DNA of 64,000 nucleotides from Candidatus Altimarinota bacterium (GTDB lineage Bacteria > Patescibacteriota > Gracilibacteria > BD1-5 > UBA6164). The position numbers and the translations under genes are program-made. Positions within the stretch are counted from its first letter, which is position 1. Each line of letters begins with the position of its first letter. The stretch is taken from the NCBI GenBank assembly GCA_013368515.1, contig JABWCI010000005.1:21036-85035 (forward strand), in the 5' to 3' direction. Shown in pieces: positions 32,042 to 42,279 of this stretch. The notes beneath the pieces were generated by a model. It searched no databases, had not been told where the DNA came from, and was given only the letters and a program-made list of their open reading frames with translations.

Positions 32042-32608
32042 TTAAAATATTTTAATTAAATTATTTTCCTTTATAACATCTTTATTTCATATTTTTTTTA
32101 TGATTTTATATCTCTTAAACTTAGTTTCAAAATTGTTTTCAGATATTATATCTATATTTGAGTAACCTCATAAGTTTTTTATATAAATTTCACCAATTCA
32201 ACTTACAAAAGTTTCTTTATCATTAATTATTCAATTTATAGTTATATCATTATTATTAATATAATATATTGGGCTTCAGTAATTTATTTTTATAGTTACA
32301 TTTCAATTTATTGTAGTTTTAATATATATTTCTTCATTTTCTTTTAGTCATGTTTTATAATAATTACTTTTTTCAAAAATTATTACTTCATTTCATTTTA
32401 ATTCGATTTTTTCAAAATTATTATTCTCTATAGCTTCTATTATTTTATTATTTATATTATTATTAGTTATTATTTTTTCTTTTAGTTCACTATTTTCTTT
32501 TAGATTTTTAGCTATTTGTGAACTTATAGAAAGAAAGCTTATTCAAATAATCAAACTTAAGAAAATAGACCATAAAAGTATATAGGCATTTTTTTGTATT
32601 TTTTGCAT
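32042..32608 (-). CDS. Single-span membrane protein, possible pilus-associated
   Basis: A 188-residue protein. One N-terminal hydrophobic helix (AYILLWSIFLSLIIGISFLSIS, residues 8-29) resembles the entry of PilX/PilW-type minor pilin assembly proteins, though without a prepilin cleavage site. A coiled coil (about 35-75) follows, then a beta-rich domain (WNEVIIFEKSNYYKTGLKENEEIYIKTTINGNVTIKINYGSP...). It is divergent from the PilB-type ATPase gene at 32669, which suggests but does not prove a pilus link. Confidence 0.65.
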
Positions 32609-32668
32609 AAAATAAATAATTATGATAGAATTATCTAAATTATATTTATTACTTTGAAAATACAAGTT

Positions 32669-33988
32669 ATGGTTGTTAAAAAAGATGAAAATACAACTGA
32701 TAAAAATATCCAAGAAGAGTTAAAAGATGAGATACTTTCAAAAGAACAAAAAAAAGAGTATCATTCTTTAAAGTTTTCTAAAATAGAAAATCAAGTAAAA
32801 CAAAGTTTGAAGGAACAAAAAACAGATGATACATTAAGAGATATAACTATTTGAGCATTAGTACTTGGTAGTAGTGATATACATTATGAAAGTTTTGTAG
32901 ATTATGTTGTAGTTAGGTTTAGAATAGACTGAGTTTTAGTTGATATATTTAAAATTTCTCATAAAGAATATAAATTAATTCTTGAAAGATTAAAATATGC
33001 TTCTTGACTTAAACTAAATATAACAGATATCCCTCAAGATGGTAAATATTCTATGATAATTGAATCTAGAGACATTGATGTAAGAATATCAACACTTCCT
33101 GTTTGAGAATCAGAAAATGTAGTTTGTAGAATACTAGATAATTCAAAGTCAATTATAGATTTTGATGATTTATGATTTTTTTGGACTACTAAAAGATTTT
33201 TAGAAAAATCAATATCAAAGAAAAATGGTATGGTTTTAGTTACATGACCAACTGGTTCTGGTAAAACTACAACTTTGTATACTATTTTATCAAAATTAAA
33301 CACTAGAGATAAAAAAATAATTACTTTAGAAGATCCAATAGAATATACTATGGATTGAGTTATACAATCAGAAGTAAATGAGAAAAAATGATTTACTTTT
33401 CATTCTTGATTAAGAGCTGTTTTGAGACAGGATCCTGATATAATAATGGTTTGAGAAATAAGAGATTTAGAAACATTAGAAACTGCTACTCAAGCAAGTT
33501 TAACATGACATTTGGTATTATCAACATTGCATACTAAATCAGCAGCTGAAACTTTAGATAGGATTATAAATATGTGATTAAAACCATATATTATAGCTTC
33601 TGCTCTTGATACAATAGTTGCCCAAAGGCTTGTTAGAAAAATATGTCCACATTGTAAAAGAGAAAAAGAAAAAACTCCAGAAGAACAAGCAATTGTTGAA
33701 GCAATGATGAAAGATATAGGTATGAGTATAAGACCAGCTAAAAATATAAAACTTTATGAATGAGCAGGTTGTGAAAAATGTAATCATAGTTGATATAGTT
33801 GAAGAATAGGTATATATGAAATTATTTCTTTAAATCATAAACTTAGAGACATGATTAGAGAATGAGCAACAGCTGAAGAAATAATTGCTGAATCTAGAAA
33901 TTGAGATTTAATAACAATGAAAGAAGATTGAATATTAAAAGCTATAAAGGGTTACACTACAATAGAAGAGATTTTAAGAGTAATTTAA
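32669..33988 (+). CDS. Second PilB/GspE-type ATPase
   Basis: A 439-residue ATPase. The entry domain [27 protein letters not shown] is followed by Walker [10 protein letters not shown] (about 200), Asp box [35 protein letters not shown], and the His box [16 protein letters not shown] zinc tetracysteine (CPHC ... CEKC) and the C-terminal [12 protein letters not shown] follow, as in PilB/GspE. The N-terminus is a 60-residue charged helix instead of the N1 domain. The tetracysteine argues for an assembly ATPase (PilB/GspE) rather than PilT. Start: ATG 32669 preferred over TTG 32654. A helical gene with no clear start follows. Confidence 0.88.
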
Positions 33989-34001
33989 AAATAAGAATAA
34001 T

Positions 34002-34472
34002 ATAAATAGACAAAATAATTTAGCTATACTAGCTCAAAAAGAGAGAGAAATAAATTCTAGAATACAAGAAGAATTATCACAAAAAAACTCACTTATTATT
34101 CAAATAATTGATTATACTGATAAAGAAAAAGAAAAAATAGATGATTTTATGCAGCATGTTCATAGAGTAGATGATTTGATAAAAGCATGACAATGATTTG
34201 CAAATAGTGTACAATATAATATGTTTGTTTTATGATATAATGAGTTATCTACAAGAACAAAAAATCATTTTAAAGAAATATTTAGAGAGTTTAGATTAAA
34301 ATATTTGCTTGAAAAAATATCAAAAAATTTAGTTAATTTCAGATGACCAAAAAATGCTTTAAACAATTATTTTAGTGAATTAAAAGATGATTATCCAGAT
34401 TTTGATTTACAATATTTTTATCAAACTTTTCCTAATTCTAAAGTCATATTAGATAAGATATTAAAAAAGTAG
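34002..34472 (+). CDS. Hypothetical helical protein without a canonical start
   Basis: An uninterrupted frame of 156 codons between a stop at 33981-33983 and TAG at 34470. There is no ATG, GTG or TTG until ATG/TTG well inside (codons about 49 and 57), although the sequence before that looks coding (NRQNNLAILAQKEREINSRIQEELSQKNSL). ATA at 34002 would be the natural position, 13 bases after the ATPase stop. The protein is charged and helical, ending in FDLQYFYQTFPNSKVILDKILKK. It could start at a rare ATA or ATT codon, be translated by reinitiation, or be broken at the start. Confidence 0.5.
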
Positions 34473-34497
34473 AAAATTAATTTTCTACTTTTTTAAT
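34463..34497. terminator. Bidirectional terminator
   Basis: AAAAAAGTAGAAAA and TTTTCTACTTTTTT pair around TTAA, overlapping the stops of both convergent genes. Confidence 0.88.
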
Positions 34498-35162
34498 ATC
34501 TCATTTATTTTTATAAAATATCATGCTTTTTCTTTTTCATCAACCTCTACAATTATTCATAAAATTTCATTTTTTTCGTTTATAACTATACCTCATGAAT
34601 TTCAATCTTGAAAAATTATATCAGTTTTTATTTTATTATTATCTATCTCAAGTATAGTTCATGATTTTTTTTCTAGATTATGTCAATCTTTTGAGAAACT
34701 ATAACTATGTATTTTTTCTCACACTTTTACATCGTTTCAGGCTTTTATCTTTCTAAAATTGCCAAAACTTGTTTGTATCTCTATTTTTGCAAGATCATTA
34801 ATATCATCTTTGAAAACTAGTTTTCATAAATAAGTTTTTCATCAATTTATATCTATTATTTCATATGTACTTTTTTCATTATTAACTCAATGAGCTACTG
34901 TTAAAATAGTTTTTTTATCTATAAAAAAACCAGAAAATATGTTTTTATCTAGATTTCAATCATATTTTAATATTCATACTGGATTTACACTATTTTTTAT
35001 TATTTCAGGTTTTTTAATTATTTTTATGGTATTTGTTTCGGCAAAGTTTATTTTATTTTCTCACTGAAAATAGAATACAATGTAAATTATTAAAAATCAT
35101 AATCATAATATGAGATTAAAGATTAGTGAAATAATCACAATTTTTTTTTGTATATTTTCCAT
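34485..35162 (-). CDS. Membrane-anchored trypsin-like serine protease
   Basis: A 225-residue protein. One N-terminal membrane helix (residues 8-33) leads into a chymotrypsin-fold domain. The triad is visible: His in LTVAHGVN near 92, Asp in DINDLAKIEI near 125, and Ser in DGNSGGIVINE near 190. The His and Ser motifs agree with HtrA/DegP proteases, but no PDZ domain follows. It should act outside the membrane on misfolded or surface proteins. The oxyanion glycines are TGA-coded. Single gene convergent with the 34002 frame. Confidence 0.85.
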
Positions 35163-35270
35163 TTTTAAAATTATTTTTATGTAAATATTTAAAATATTAA
35201 CTTTAAAATAAATATTTGCAATAGTTTAAAAAAATAATAATATTTATATATTAAAATTTAATTTAAAAAA

Positions 35271-35921
35271 ATGAATCAAATAGTAAAGGATAAGATGGCT
35301 AGAGAAATAATGGTTGTAAGAAATGATAAAATATTTTCTGATATAGTTAGAAAAAGTAAGTTTTATAACAATGATGAAAGTAATTTTGAAAAAAAGATTC
35401 TTGATAATTATGAATATATGGTTAGATGAAATGCAGAAATAAATTTTGAGTACAAACAACCAATTCCATACTGAATAGTTTTAAATGAAAATAATCAAGT
35501 GTTTGTTTACAAAAGATGATGAAGTTGAAGTAATGCATGAGAACATAGGTTGCATAGTAAGATAGCTATTTGAGTATGATGACATATAGAAAAAGAAGAT
35601 GAAAACTTGTCTAATCCAATAAGTGAATCTTTGATTAGAGAAGTAGAAGAAGAATTAAATATAAAAGAAAATGATATATTGAGTGTAGAAGCTATTTGAT
35701 ATATAAATAATGAAACAGATGAAGTTTCGAAAGTTCATATTTGAGTTGCATATATTATAAAAATACATAATTCAAATTTTGAATTACTTGATGGAGAATT
35801 AGATAATTGAGAATTTTTAAGTATTGAAAAATTACAAGAAATGATTGATTCTTGAAAATATGATGTTGAAGCATGGACAAAAATAGTTTTTGAACCAGTA
35901 AAAAAATATTTAACAAAATAA
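35271..35921 (+). CDS. Nudix hydrolase
   Basis: A 216-residue protein. After an N-terminal 70 residues with MREIMVVRNDKIF-like sequence, the Nudix fold contains QVFVYKRGGSSNAGEHRLHSKIAIGVGGHIEKEDENLSNPISESLIREVEEELNI. This is the Nudix box G-x5-E-x7-R-E-x-x-E-E with a small insertion, binding Mg2+ for diphosphate cleavage. The YKRG...GEHRLHSKxxIGVGGHI pattern is seen in phosphoesterase/IDI-like subgroups; the substrate is not predictable. Monocistronic, with a terminator. Confidence 0.85.
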
Positions 35922-35947
35922 AAAAGACTTTTAAAAGTCTTTTTTTG
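35921..35947 (+). terminator. Terminator after the Nudix gene
   Basis: AAAAAGACTTTT and AAAAGTCTTTTT form a perfect palindromic stem with T7. Confidence 0.88.
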
Positions 35948-35999
35948 CTTTAAAAATATTAAAATGTTAAAATACTATTATATTATTTTAATATAAAAT

Positions 36000-37304
36000 A
36001 TGGAATTATTAGATTTTACACATACTTGGGTTTGATATCTTTCACTCATTATTTTTATAGTTTCATACTATTTTATAGCTAGAGAAGAGGCATATCATCT
36101 AAACAAAGCTAAACCTGCACTTTTTGCGGGTACTTCTATGTTTATAATTATCTGAATTTATTTTGTGTTAAATTGATTGGATACTCAACTTTTAAAATTA
36201 GAAACAGAAAAGCTCATCATAGAAATATCTGAAATATTTTTCTTTTTACTTGTTGCTATGACTTATATAGAAGTCATGACAAATAGATGAGTTTTTGAAG
36301 TATTACAAAGAAAACTTTTTTATCATAAATTTACATATAAACAACTTTTTTGGATACTTTGATTATTAGCTTTTTTTATATCTCCAATTGCAGATAATCT
36401 TACAACAGCACTTATATTATCAACAGTAGCTTTAAGTATTTCTAAAAATCCAAAAATAATTGTCCCAATTGCTATAATTATAGTTGTCTGAGCAAATTCA
36501 GGTGGAGCTTGGAGTCCATTTTGAGATATAACTACACTTATGACTTGGACATCATGAAAAGCAAGTTTTTGAGAATTTTTATTATTATTTTTTCCATCTT
36601 TTATAGGATTCTTAACTACAGCATTTTTATTATCAATTTTTATTCCAAATACTATACCTGAATCTAAAACAAAAATAGTTAATGTTTCATTAAAACCTTG
36701 AGCAAAAAAAGTTATATTTTTAGGTCTTTTTACTATATTTATATCAGTTGTAATTCATAATTATTTTGATATACCTGCTATGTGGTGAATGATGTTTTGA
36801 CTTTCATTGCTACATTTGCTTAGCTATCACTCAAATAAACTTCATAGAGACTTATCTTTTAATGTTTACAAAAATATAAAAAGAACCGAAATAGATACTT
36901 TGTTATTTTTCTTTTGAATATTATCTATAATTTGAGCATTGGATTTCTTATGATATCTAAAATATATTACCAATTTTTATGATTATTTTTGATTTTTTAA
37001 TTCAAATATAATTATATGACTTTTATCATCAGTAGTTGATAATATACCAGTTATGAGTGCTGTTTTAAAATCAGACATAGATATGGATACTATAAATTGG
37101 TTAATGCTTACATTAACAGTCTGAATTTGATGAAGTTTAATTAGTTTTTGAAGTGCAGCAGGTATATGAGTAATGTGAAAAATGAAATGAATATATACAT
37201 TTTCATCACATATGAGGTATTTCTCAATTATACTTTTATGATATTTTGTTTCTATTTGAGTTTTTTATATAGAATTTTATCTATTAAATATTTTACAAAA
37301 ATAA
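36000..37304 (+). CDS. nhaD: Na+/H+ antiporter, NhaD type
   Basis: A 434-residue membrane protein with about 12 hydrophobic segments. NhaD marks are SPIADNLTTALILSTV (residues about 130-145) and VVGANSGGAWSPFGDITTLMTW (160-181), which carry the conserved Asp and Thr residues of the ion path in the ArsB/NhaD superfamily. The later half has SSVVDNIPVMSAVLKSDIDM, the second inverted-repeat copy. It exchanges Na+ or Li+ for protons. Length fits (about 430-480). Single gene ending on a terminator shared with radA. Confidence 0.9.
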
Positions 37305-37330
37305 GATAAGCAAAGCTTATCTTATTTTAT
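37297..37330. terminator. Bidirectional terminator
   Basis: AAAATAAGATAAGC and GCTTATCTTATTTT pair around AAA, between convergent nhaD and radA. Confidence 0.88.
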
Positions 37331-38638
37331 TTTTGAAGTTAATTCATTAACAGATTTTATCTTTATTATTTCTATTTCACTAGATTTTATATCACATTCT
37401 GGGATAAATATCTTTTTAAATCACATTTTTATAGCTTCTTTTACTCTTTTTTCTAGATGAATTGGTTTTTTAACTTTTCAAGTTAGAGATATTTCTCATA
37501 TATAAATAGTATCTTTTGATAAACTTAGATTATTTTTACTAGATATAATTGAAGCTGCAAGTGATAAATCTACACCGGGTTCTTCTACTTTTAATCATCT
37601 AGCAATGTTGGTATATACATCATAAGCTTCTAGTTTTACAGGAGTATATTTTCATAAAACTGCAACTATTAAATCAAGTTTAGATGAGTTTATACCTCTA
37701 GAACTTCTTTTTGGATAACCAAATTTTGTATATGTAGTTAAACTTTCAGTTTCTATTATAAGTGGTCTTGTTCACTCTATAGTTATTGATAAACTAGATC
37801 AAATTGTAGCTTCAGTTGAGTTTACAAAATCAAGTCATGGATTTTTTAAATCAGATAATCAATTTTCATTCATAGTGAAAATACCTATTTCACTTGTTGC
37901 TCAAAATCTATTTTTTAGTGCTCTTAAAATCCTTAAATTATCGTATTTATCTCACTCAAAATATAAAACTGTATCAACCATATGTTCTAGTGTTTTTGGT
38001 CATGCTAAGTTTCAATCTTTTGTTATATGTCATATAATAAATACAGAAGTATTACTTGTTTTAGCAAAAGCTACAAGTAATTCACTTATATATCTTACTT
38101 GGCTTACACTTCAAGCAACTCAAGTTACATTATTTGAATGCATAACTGAAATAGAGTCAATAATTACTATTTCAGATTTATTTTTACTAAGAGTTTCCAA
38201 TATGTCTTCGATGCAACTTTCAGCCAGTATTTTCATATTGTTTCAAGTAACTCAAAGTCTTTTTGCTCTATCTGCTATTTGATATGCTGTTTCTTCTCAT
38301 GAAATATAAACTATATTTTCATTTACAAGAGATGCCAATTGTAAAGTAATAGTAGATTTTCAAATACCAGGTTCTCATGATAATAAAACAACACTTCATG
38401 GTACTATTCATCATCATAAAACATTGTTTAATTCTAGAGATTTAGTTATGATTTTGACTTCTTTATTTTCTTTTATTACATCTCATAAATTAGCAAGAAT
38501 TTTTGCTTCTCATTTTTGTCATCATTTATCATTTAATTTAGCTTCTTTAAACTCGCTTAGAGTATTCCATTCACGACAAAAAGTACATTGACCAGTCCAT
38601 TTTAAACTCTCATTTCAGCAATTACTACATAAATACAT
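37322..38638 (-). CDS. radA: DNA repair protein RadA/Sms
   Basis: A 438-residue protein. The N-terminal C4 zinc finger reads LCSNCGNESLKWTGQCTFCREW. The RecA-like domain has Walker A GEPGIGKST near 92, EETAYQIADRAKRL, the Walker B-type IVIIDSISVM, and the RadA-specific KNRFG motif (LKNRFGATSEIG). The C-terminal third is the Lon-protease-like domain (VDLSLAASIISSKNNLSL...GEISLTGKVKKPIHLEKRVKEA). It is a branch-migration helicase in recombination. In this AT-rich genome KNRFG is intact and most motif glycines are TGA. Monocistronic. Confidence 0.95.
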
Positions 38639-38705
38639 ATACAAAAAATTATGCAAATATTTTAAATAAGTATATATATTGTATATAATAAATCAAGAGA
38701 AAAAA

Positions 38706-38733
38706 AATAAATTGGATTTTTAAATCCAATTTA
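38706..38733 (-). terminator. Hairpin between radA and the VanZ gene
   Basis: ATAAATTGGATTT and AAATCCAATTTAT pair around TT/TTA. On the minus strand it follows the stop of the VanZ-family gene and precedes radA. Flanking A/T runs are short. Confidence 0.65.
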
Positions 38734-38745
38734 TCTAAAAAATTT

Positions 38746-39285
38746 TTAATTTTCAATACTTTTTTTAAATAACCTAAAAATACAAAATCATATAATAAAC
38801 CCCAATGTATTTAATATTATATCATCAATATCTGTAACTTTATAATTAAATCACAATATTATAGAAATAATAAATTGAGTTGTTTCTATAAATAAAGTTC
38901 AAAATATTCATATAGATAAAGTTTTTTTAAAATTACTTTTATTTTTCCATATAAATGGAATCAAAAATCATAAAGGAATAAATATAATAATATTTCATAT
39001 TACTTGTTTAGATTTAATTATTAGAGGTAAATTTTTATTTAATAATATATCTAAAATAGAATTAAAAGGTATAAAATTATTTGTATCAGTTATATATGTA
39101 GATATTTCTTTTAATCAAGCAATTGGTATTGGAAATAATGTAACTGCTAAAAGGGAAGTAATGTAAATATAAAAAATAGTATAAATTAATATGTTTTTTA
39201 ATTTACTTCTTTTTATTAAAAATATAACAAGTAAAATGATATAAATGGGTATTGAAATTATGTATAAAAATTCAAAATCTAGCAT
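38746..39285 (-). CDS. VanZ-family membrane protein
   Basis: A 179-residue protein with about five hydrophobic segments. The VanZ pattern is visible: LFPIPIAG in the second span, TNNFIPFNSILDI (the N-F-x-P-F signature), NIIIFIPLGFLIP, and ETTQFIISIILGFNYKVTDIDDIILNTLGFIIG (the E-x-x-Q-x6-R/N-x4-D-x-x-D-x-x-x-N-x-x-G motif). VanZ gives low-level teicoplanin resistance in enterococci, but most family members have unknown functions. Upstream of radA on the same strand, separated by a hairpin. Confidence 0.85.
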
Positions 39286-39406
39286 ATAAATATATTAATT
39301 AATAATTTTATTTTAAATTAATTAATATATTTACTAAATCAAATTATTTTTATATTTTACATATTTGAGTATAATAAAACAGATTTTATATAATTAATTT
39401 AAATTA

Positions 39407-40012
39407 ATGAATTTAATTGATGAAATAGAACAATTTAAGAATATACAAAAATTAAAATTTACTTATAGATTTTCTTGAAGGACTTTAAATTGAGAAAAAG
39501 AATCAACAGCAGAACACACTTGGTGTATGTTTGTTGTTGCAGATTATCTGTTAGAAAAATTGAATCAAATATGTCCTTGAAAATATAATTTAGATAAACT
39601 AAAAATATATGAAATGATAGTGTATCATGATTTAATTGAATCTGAAACTTGAGATGTAGATTTAGATCCTAGTGCTTCGGAATTGCATAAAACTAAAGCA
39701 CAAATAGAAAAAGAAGCATTTCCAATATTTTTAGACAAAATTCCAAAAGAATTAAGAAAAATTTATTCAGAAAAAATAGATGAATATGAAAAAAGAGAAA
39801 CTATTGAAAGTAAATTTGTAAAATTAGTTGATGTTATAGAAGCTGAATATCAAAGTATTTTTTATAAATATTTACGGAAAAATTGGAGTAGAGATTTTTA
39901 TATACAAAAAAGAGAAAAATATCATGATTATTTCCCAGAGTTAAAATTTATATTTTTCGATATGTTAGATTATCTTGATGAAAATAATTATTTTAATCAA
40001 GATAATTCTTAA
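39407..40012 (+). CDS. HD-domain phosphohydrolase (YfbR/HDDC2-like)
   Basis: A 201-residue protein with TAEHTWCMFVVADYLLEKL (first His), IYEMIVYHDLIESETGDVDL (the HD pair), and later FVKLVDVIEAEYQSIFY (the distal Asp). That is the H...HD...D metal-binding set of HD hydrolases. The E-T/S-G-D after HD is typical of HDDC2/YfbR 5'-deoxynucleotidases, which remove phosphate from dNMPs. The exact substrate is inferred from the subfamily only. The OB-fold gene starts 28 bases downstream. Confidence 0.85.
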
Positions 40013-40040
40013 ATAATTAATTATAATTAAAAACATTTTT

Positions 40041-40658
40041 ATGAAACAACAACAAGAAAAAATAGTATGAAAATTTCAATGAGGTGAAACTTTTGGGTTT
40101 TTAATTCCAGAAGATAGAGATTATTATGGAGGGGATTTTTATGTAAAAAAAGCTCATTTTTGACTTGCAGAAACTGGCGATAAAGTAGAATGAGTTGAGA
40201 TTAAATCAACTTGAAAAAAACCAGAAGCTAGAATAACAAGAGTATTTTGAAAAGAAAAACCAATTGAACAAGAATTTGTTGAGTGAATTTATAGTAAAGG
40301 TGAATGAAATTTTGGTTTTATAGATGTAGAATGATTAGAAAAAGGTTTTTTTGTTTATGGTGATAAGAGAAATGGAGCAAAAGATGGAGATAAAGTTAAA
40401 GCTCAAATAATAGAATTTAAAGGTAAAAAAGAAGCAATAGTAGTAAAAGTATTTTCTGATACTCTTTGAACTGTAATAGGTAGATTTAAAGACAGCAATA
40501 AATTTGGTTTTGTTATACCTGATGAAACTAAAAATAATGATGTTTTTATTCCAGGTCATAGAAAAAATTGAGCAAATGATTGAGATATGGTTGAGGCAAA
40601 AATTGTTAAAACTTGATGAAAAAATAGAGAAGGTATTATTTTGAGAATAATAGACTAA
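40041..40658 (+). CDS. Three-repeat OB-fold (cold-shock/RNB-N type) RNA-binding protein
   Basis: A 205-residue protein made of three cold-shock-like OB repeats of about 65 residues: VGKFQGGETFGFLIPEDRDYYGGDFYVKKAH, then VEGIYSKGEGNFGFIDVEGLEKGFFVY, then VIGRFKDSNKFGFVIPDETKNNDVFIPG. Each has the G-x-(F/Y)-G-F-(I/V) RNP1-like strand and a D-V/F-(F/Y)-V/I RNP2-like strand. The same repeats form the N-terminus of RNase R encoded at 42280, but here no RNB nuclease domain follows. It is probably an RNA chaperone, or derives from a duplicated RNase R N-terminus. Ends on a strong terminator. Confidence 0.8.
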
Positions 40659-40688
40659 AAAATCCCGATTTTATCGGGATTTTTTAGT
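40655..40688. terminator. Bidirectional terminator
   Basis: AAAAAATCCCGAT and ATCGGGATTTTTT form a GC-containing stem around TTT with T6, shared by convergent genes. Confidence 0.9.
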
Positions 40689-41580
40689 CTATATCAAATT
40701 TAGATTTTCTTATATCATAAACTAGAGTTAATTTATTTTCATTGTTATAAAAAGTTATTTTAGTTCAATTTATTTGGATAATTTTTCAAATTCAAAGATA
40801 TGTCATTTTTCATCAAACTTTTAATACTGTATTATTTCTTAAGTCTATTAAGAATAGATCTTCTCATATAAAATTAATAACTATATTTTCTTTAATCTCT
40901 ATAAAACTATTTCAGTACAATAAAAATAAACTTTCATTTCATGTTCAAACAAATATATAGTTACTTTCTTCTTCTTGTTGAAACTCTAGTCTTTCTTTTG
41001 ATTTAATAATTATTTCATTTGTAGATTTATCTATTATTATATACATTCAAGACCTTAAATCTATTCATAATAAATATTCATCAGTTTCATCTATAAACTC
41101 TATATATTTATACTTTTCTATAGTTTCTTTTTTTCATCTATTTCTAAATTTTAAAAATTTCTCATTATCTCAATCTATATCTACTTTTCATCTGATATTT
41201 TTATTTTGTATCTTTCTTTTTTTTCAGATATTTACTCTTAAGTATTTATTTCATTCATACATTAGTTCATCTGCTCATAAATCTAGTATATATATAACTT
41301 TTGATTTATTCATAAAACAAACAAAACTAGAAAGCATATTTTGATATTCTAAATTTTTTAGTTTTTCTCTTTTTCAAGTAAAGCTAGAAATAGTTTGATT
41401 ATATTTTAAAATAAATTCTTTTGAAGTTATAAAATCATATAATAAATTTAATTCATCATCACTTACTTTTTCTATAGCTTTTACTCTTTTAAATAAGCTT
41501 AATAAGTATTCTTTATTTTCTATTCCTAGATCTAAAATTATTTGTTCAAACAAGTCACTTGTTTCACTTGAATGAATCAT
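40684..41580 (-). CDS. Hypothetical protein with beta-rich C-terminal part
   Basis: A 298-residue protein, cytoplasmic by lack of signal or membrane segment. The first 100 residues are helical (SDLFEQIILDLGIENKEYLLSLFKRVKAIEKVSDDELNLLYDFI). The rest is strand-rich with about six short repeats of the form (Y/F)xxxIDLR...(T/N)...IxIK (for example YLLGIDLRSGMYIIIDKST; DLFLIDLRNNTVLKVGGKM), suggestive of a WD/Kelch-like or other propeller fold. No catalytic motif recognised. Last gene before the RNA cluster. Confidence 0.72.
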
Positions 41581-41692
41581 AGCTTCAGAAGAATTACAAT
41601 GAATTTTTATATAAAATTTAATATAGATTTAATATGTTTTTATAATAAAATATTATTAATATTTGTCAAAAGTAAATAAAATAAAACAAAAT

Positions 41693-41741
41693 AAAAACTA
41701 TTCTACTATAATTTCTTTGAAATTACACTAGAATAGTTTTT
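41693..41741 (-). terminator. Terminator of the tRNA-Leu transcript
   Basis: AAAAACTATTCTA and TAGAATAGTTTTT form a 13-bp stem. Read on the minus strand it is followed by TTTATTTTG, so it ends a transcript that would begin with tRNA-Leu and carry the elements at 41743-41865. Confidence 0.75.
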
Positions 41742-41742
41742 A

Positions 41743-41764
41743 TGGTGCTAGAGAGTGGGACTCG
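41743..41764 (-). repeat. tRNA 3'-end-like fragment
   Basis: On the minus strand the 22 bases match the T-loop and 3' half of a tRNA: CGAGTCCCACTCT is identical to tRNA-Leu at the same strand, followed by CTAGCACCA ending in CCA. No complete cloverleaf can be built upstream of it, so it is a remnant or part of a larger RNA. A CCCTTCGGG-containing GC-rich stem lies immediately beside it (41768-41776). Confidence 0.5.
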
Positions 41765-41797
41765 GCGCCCTTCGGGTCGGCCATTCGTTTTTATTAA

Positions 41798-41865
41798 GGT
41801 TGGTACATCTCACTATCGTTCGATATAACTTTCCTTCCGACTCTTGATTTCATCAATCATCGCAA
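41798..41865 (-). ncRNA. tRNA-linked conserved element, copy B
   Basis: Minus-strand partner of the element at 29271-29330, located about 50 bases downstream of tRNA-Leu and ahead of the terminator. Shared blocks are TTGCGATGAT, GAGTCGGAAGGAAAGTTA, ATCGAACGATAG and GAGATG; this copy has a longer middle and ends GTACCAACC. GTCGGAAGGAAAG recalls the GGAA apical loop of bacterial 4.5S (SRP) RNA, but the required internal-loop bases do not clearly match, so this is only one possibility. Likely a structured RNA cotranscribed with the tRNA. Confidence 0.5.
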
Positions 41866-41915
41866 GAGAAACTTAATTTTTGCTTTGCAAAAAACCTCTA
41901 TTCGAGTTAAAAAAT

Positions 41916-41999
41916 TGGTGCCCAGAGTGGGACTCGAACCCACACGGCGCAAACCAGAGGATTTTGAGTCCTCCATGTCTACCATTTCATCACCTGGGC
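41916..41999 (-). tRNA. tRNA-Leu (anticodon CAA)
   Basis: An 84-base class II tRNA. Acceptor GCCCAGG pairs with TCTGGGC (one G-T pair). The D arm contains ATGGTAGACAT, anticodon stem GAGGA/TCCTC holds the loop CTCAAAA with CAA at 34-36. A long variable arm (TGGTTTGCGCCGT) and the T arm GTGGG TTCGAGT CCCAC follow. Discriminator A and an encoded CCA end it. Confidence 0.95.
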
Positions 42000-42279
42000 A
42001 AAAAATGTTTGAAAAACTTCTAAATTATTCGTCAGATTACAATTTTATTTCAAACATTTACATTTGTAAATTTATTTCAATAAAATTTTATCTTCCTCTA
42101 ATTTATCGTTTTTGAAAAATTTTTATATTTCAATATGGTTTAGCTTTATTAGTTACCCCCATAAAAAAGTAAAGCCATTATATAAAAACCAATTTTTTTT
42201 GCAAATTTTTCATTTATTTTTTTCTTTTATAAAAAAGTATGTTATAATTTTTAAGAAATATTATTTAAAATAAAAACAA
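42000..42279 (+). promoter_or_regulatory. Gene-free region with the rnr promoter
   Basis: No gene seen. TATAAT at 42243-42248 lies 32 bases before the rnr start; no good -35 is apparent. An imperfect inverted repeat (GGTTTAGCTTTA near 42136 / TAAAGCC near 42169) flanks a C-rich ACCCCC loop. It could be the terminator for an upstream transcript or a 5' structure; the tRNA-Leu promoter must also lie here, on the other strand. Confidence 0.45.

Noticed and set aside
37875..38282. 135-codon open frame on the plus strand
   Set aside because: It lies entirely opposite radA, whose motifs are clear on the minus strand.
41798..41865. Firm call as 4.5S (SRP) RNA
   Set aside because: GGAA loop similarity is partial, the symmetric internal loop is not convincing, and a second copy follows tRNA-Gln.
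41885..42115. Open frame on the plus strand containing VGLEPTRRKPEDFESS
   Set aside because: It is the antisense of tRNA-Leu, a well-known false protein; the tRNA explains the sequence.
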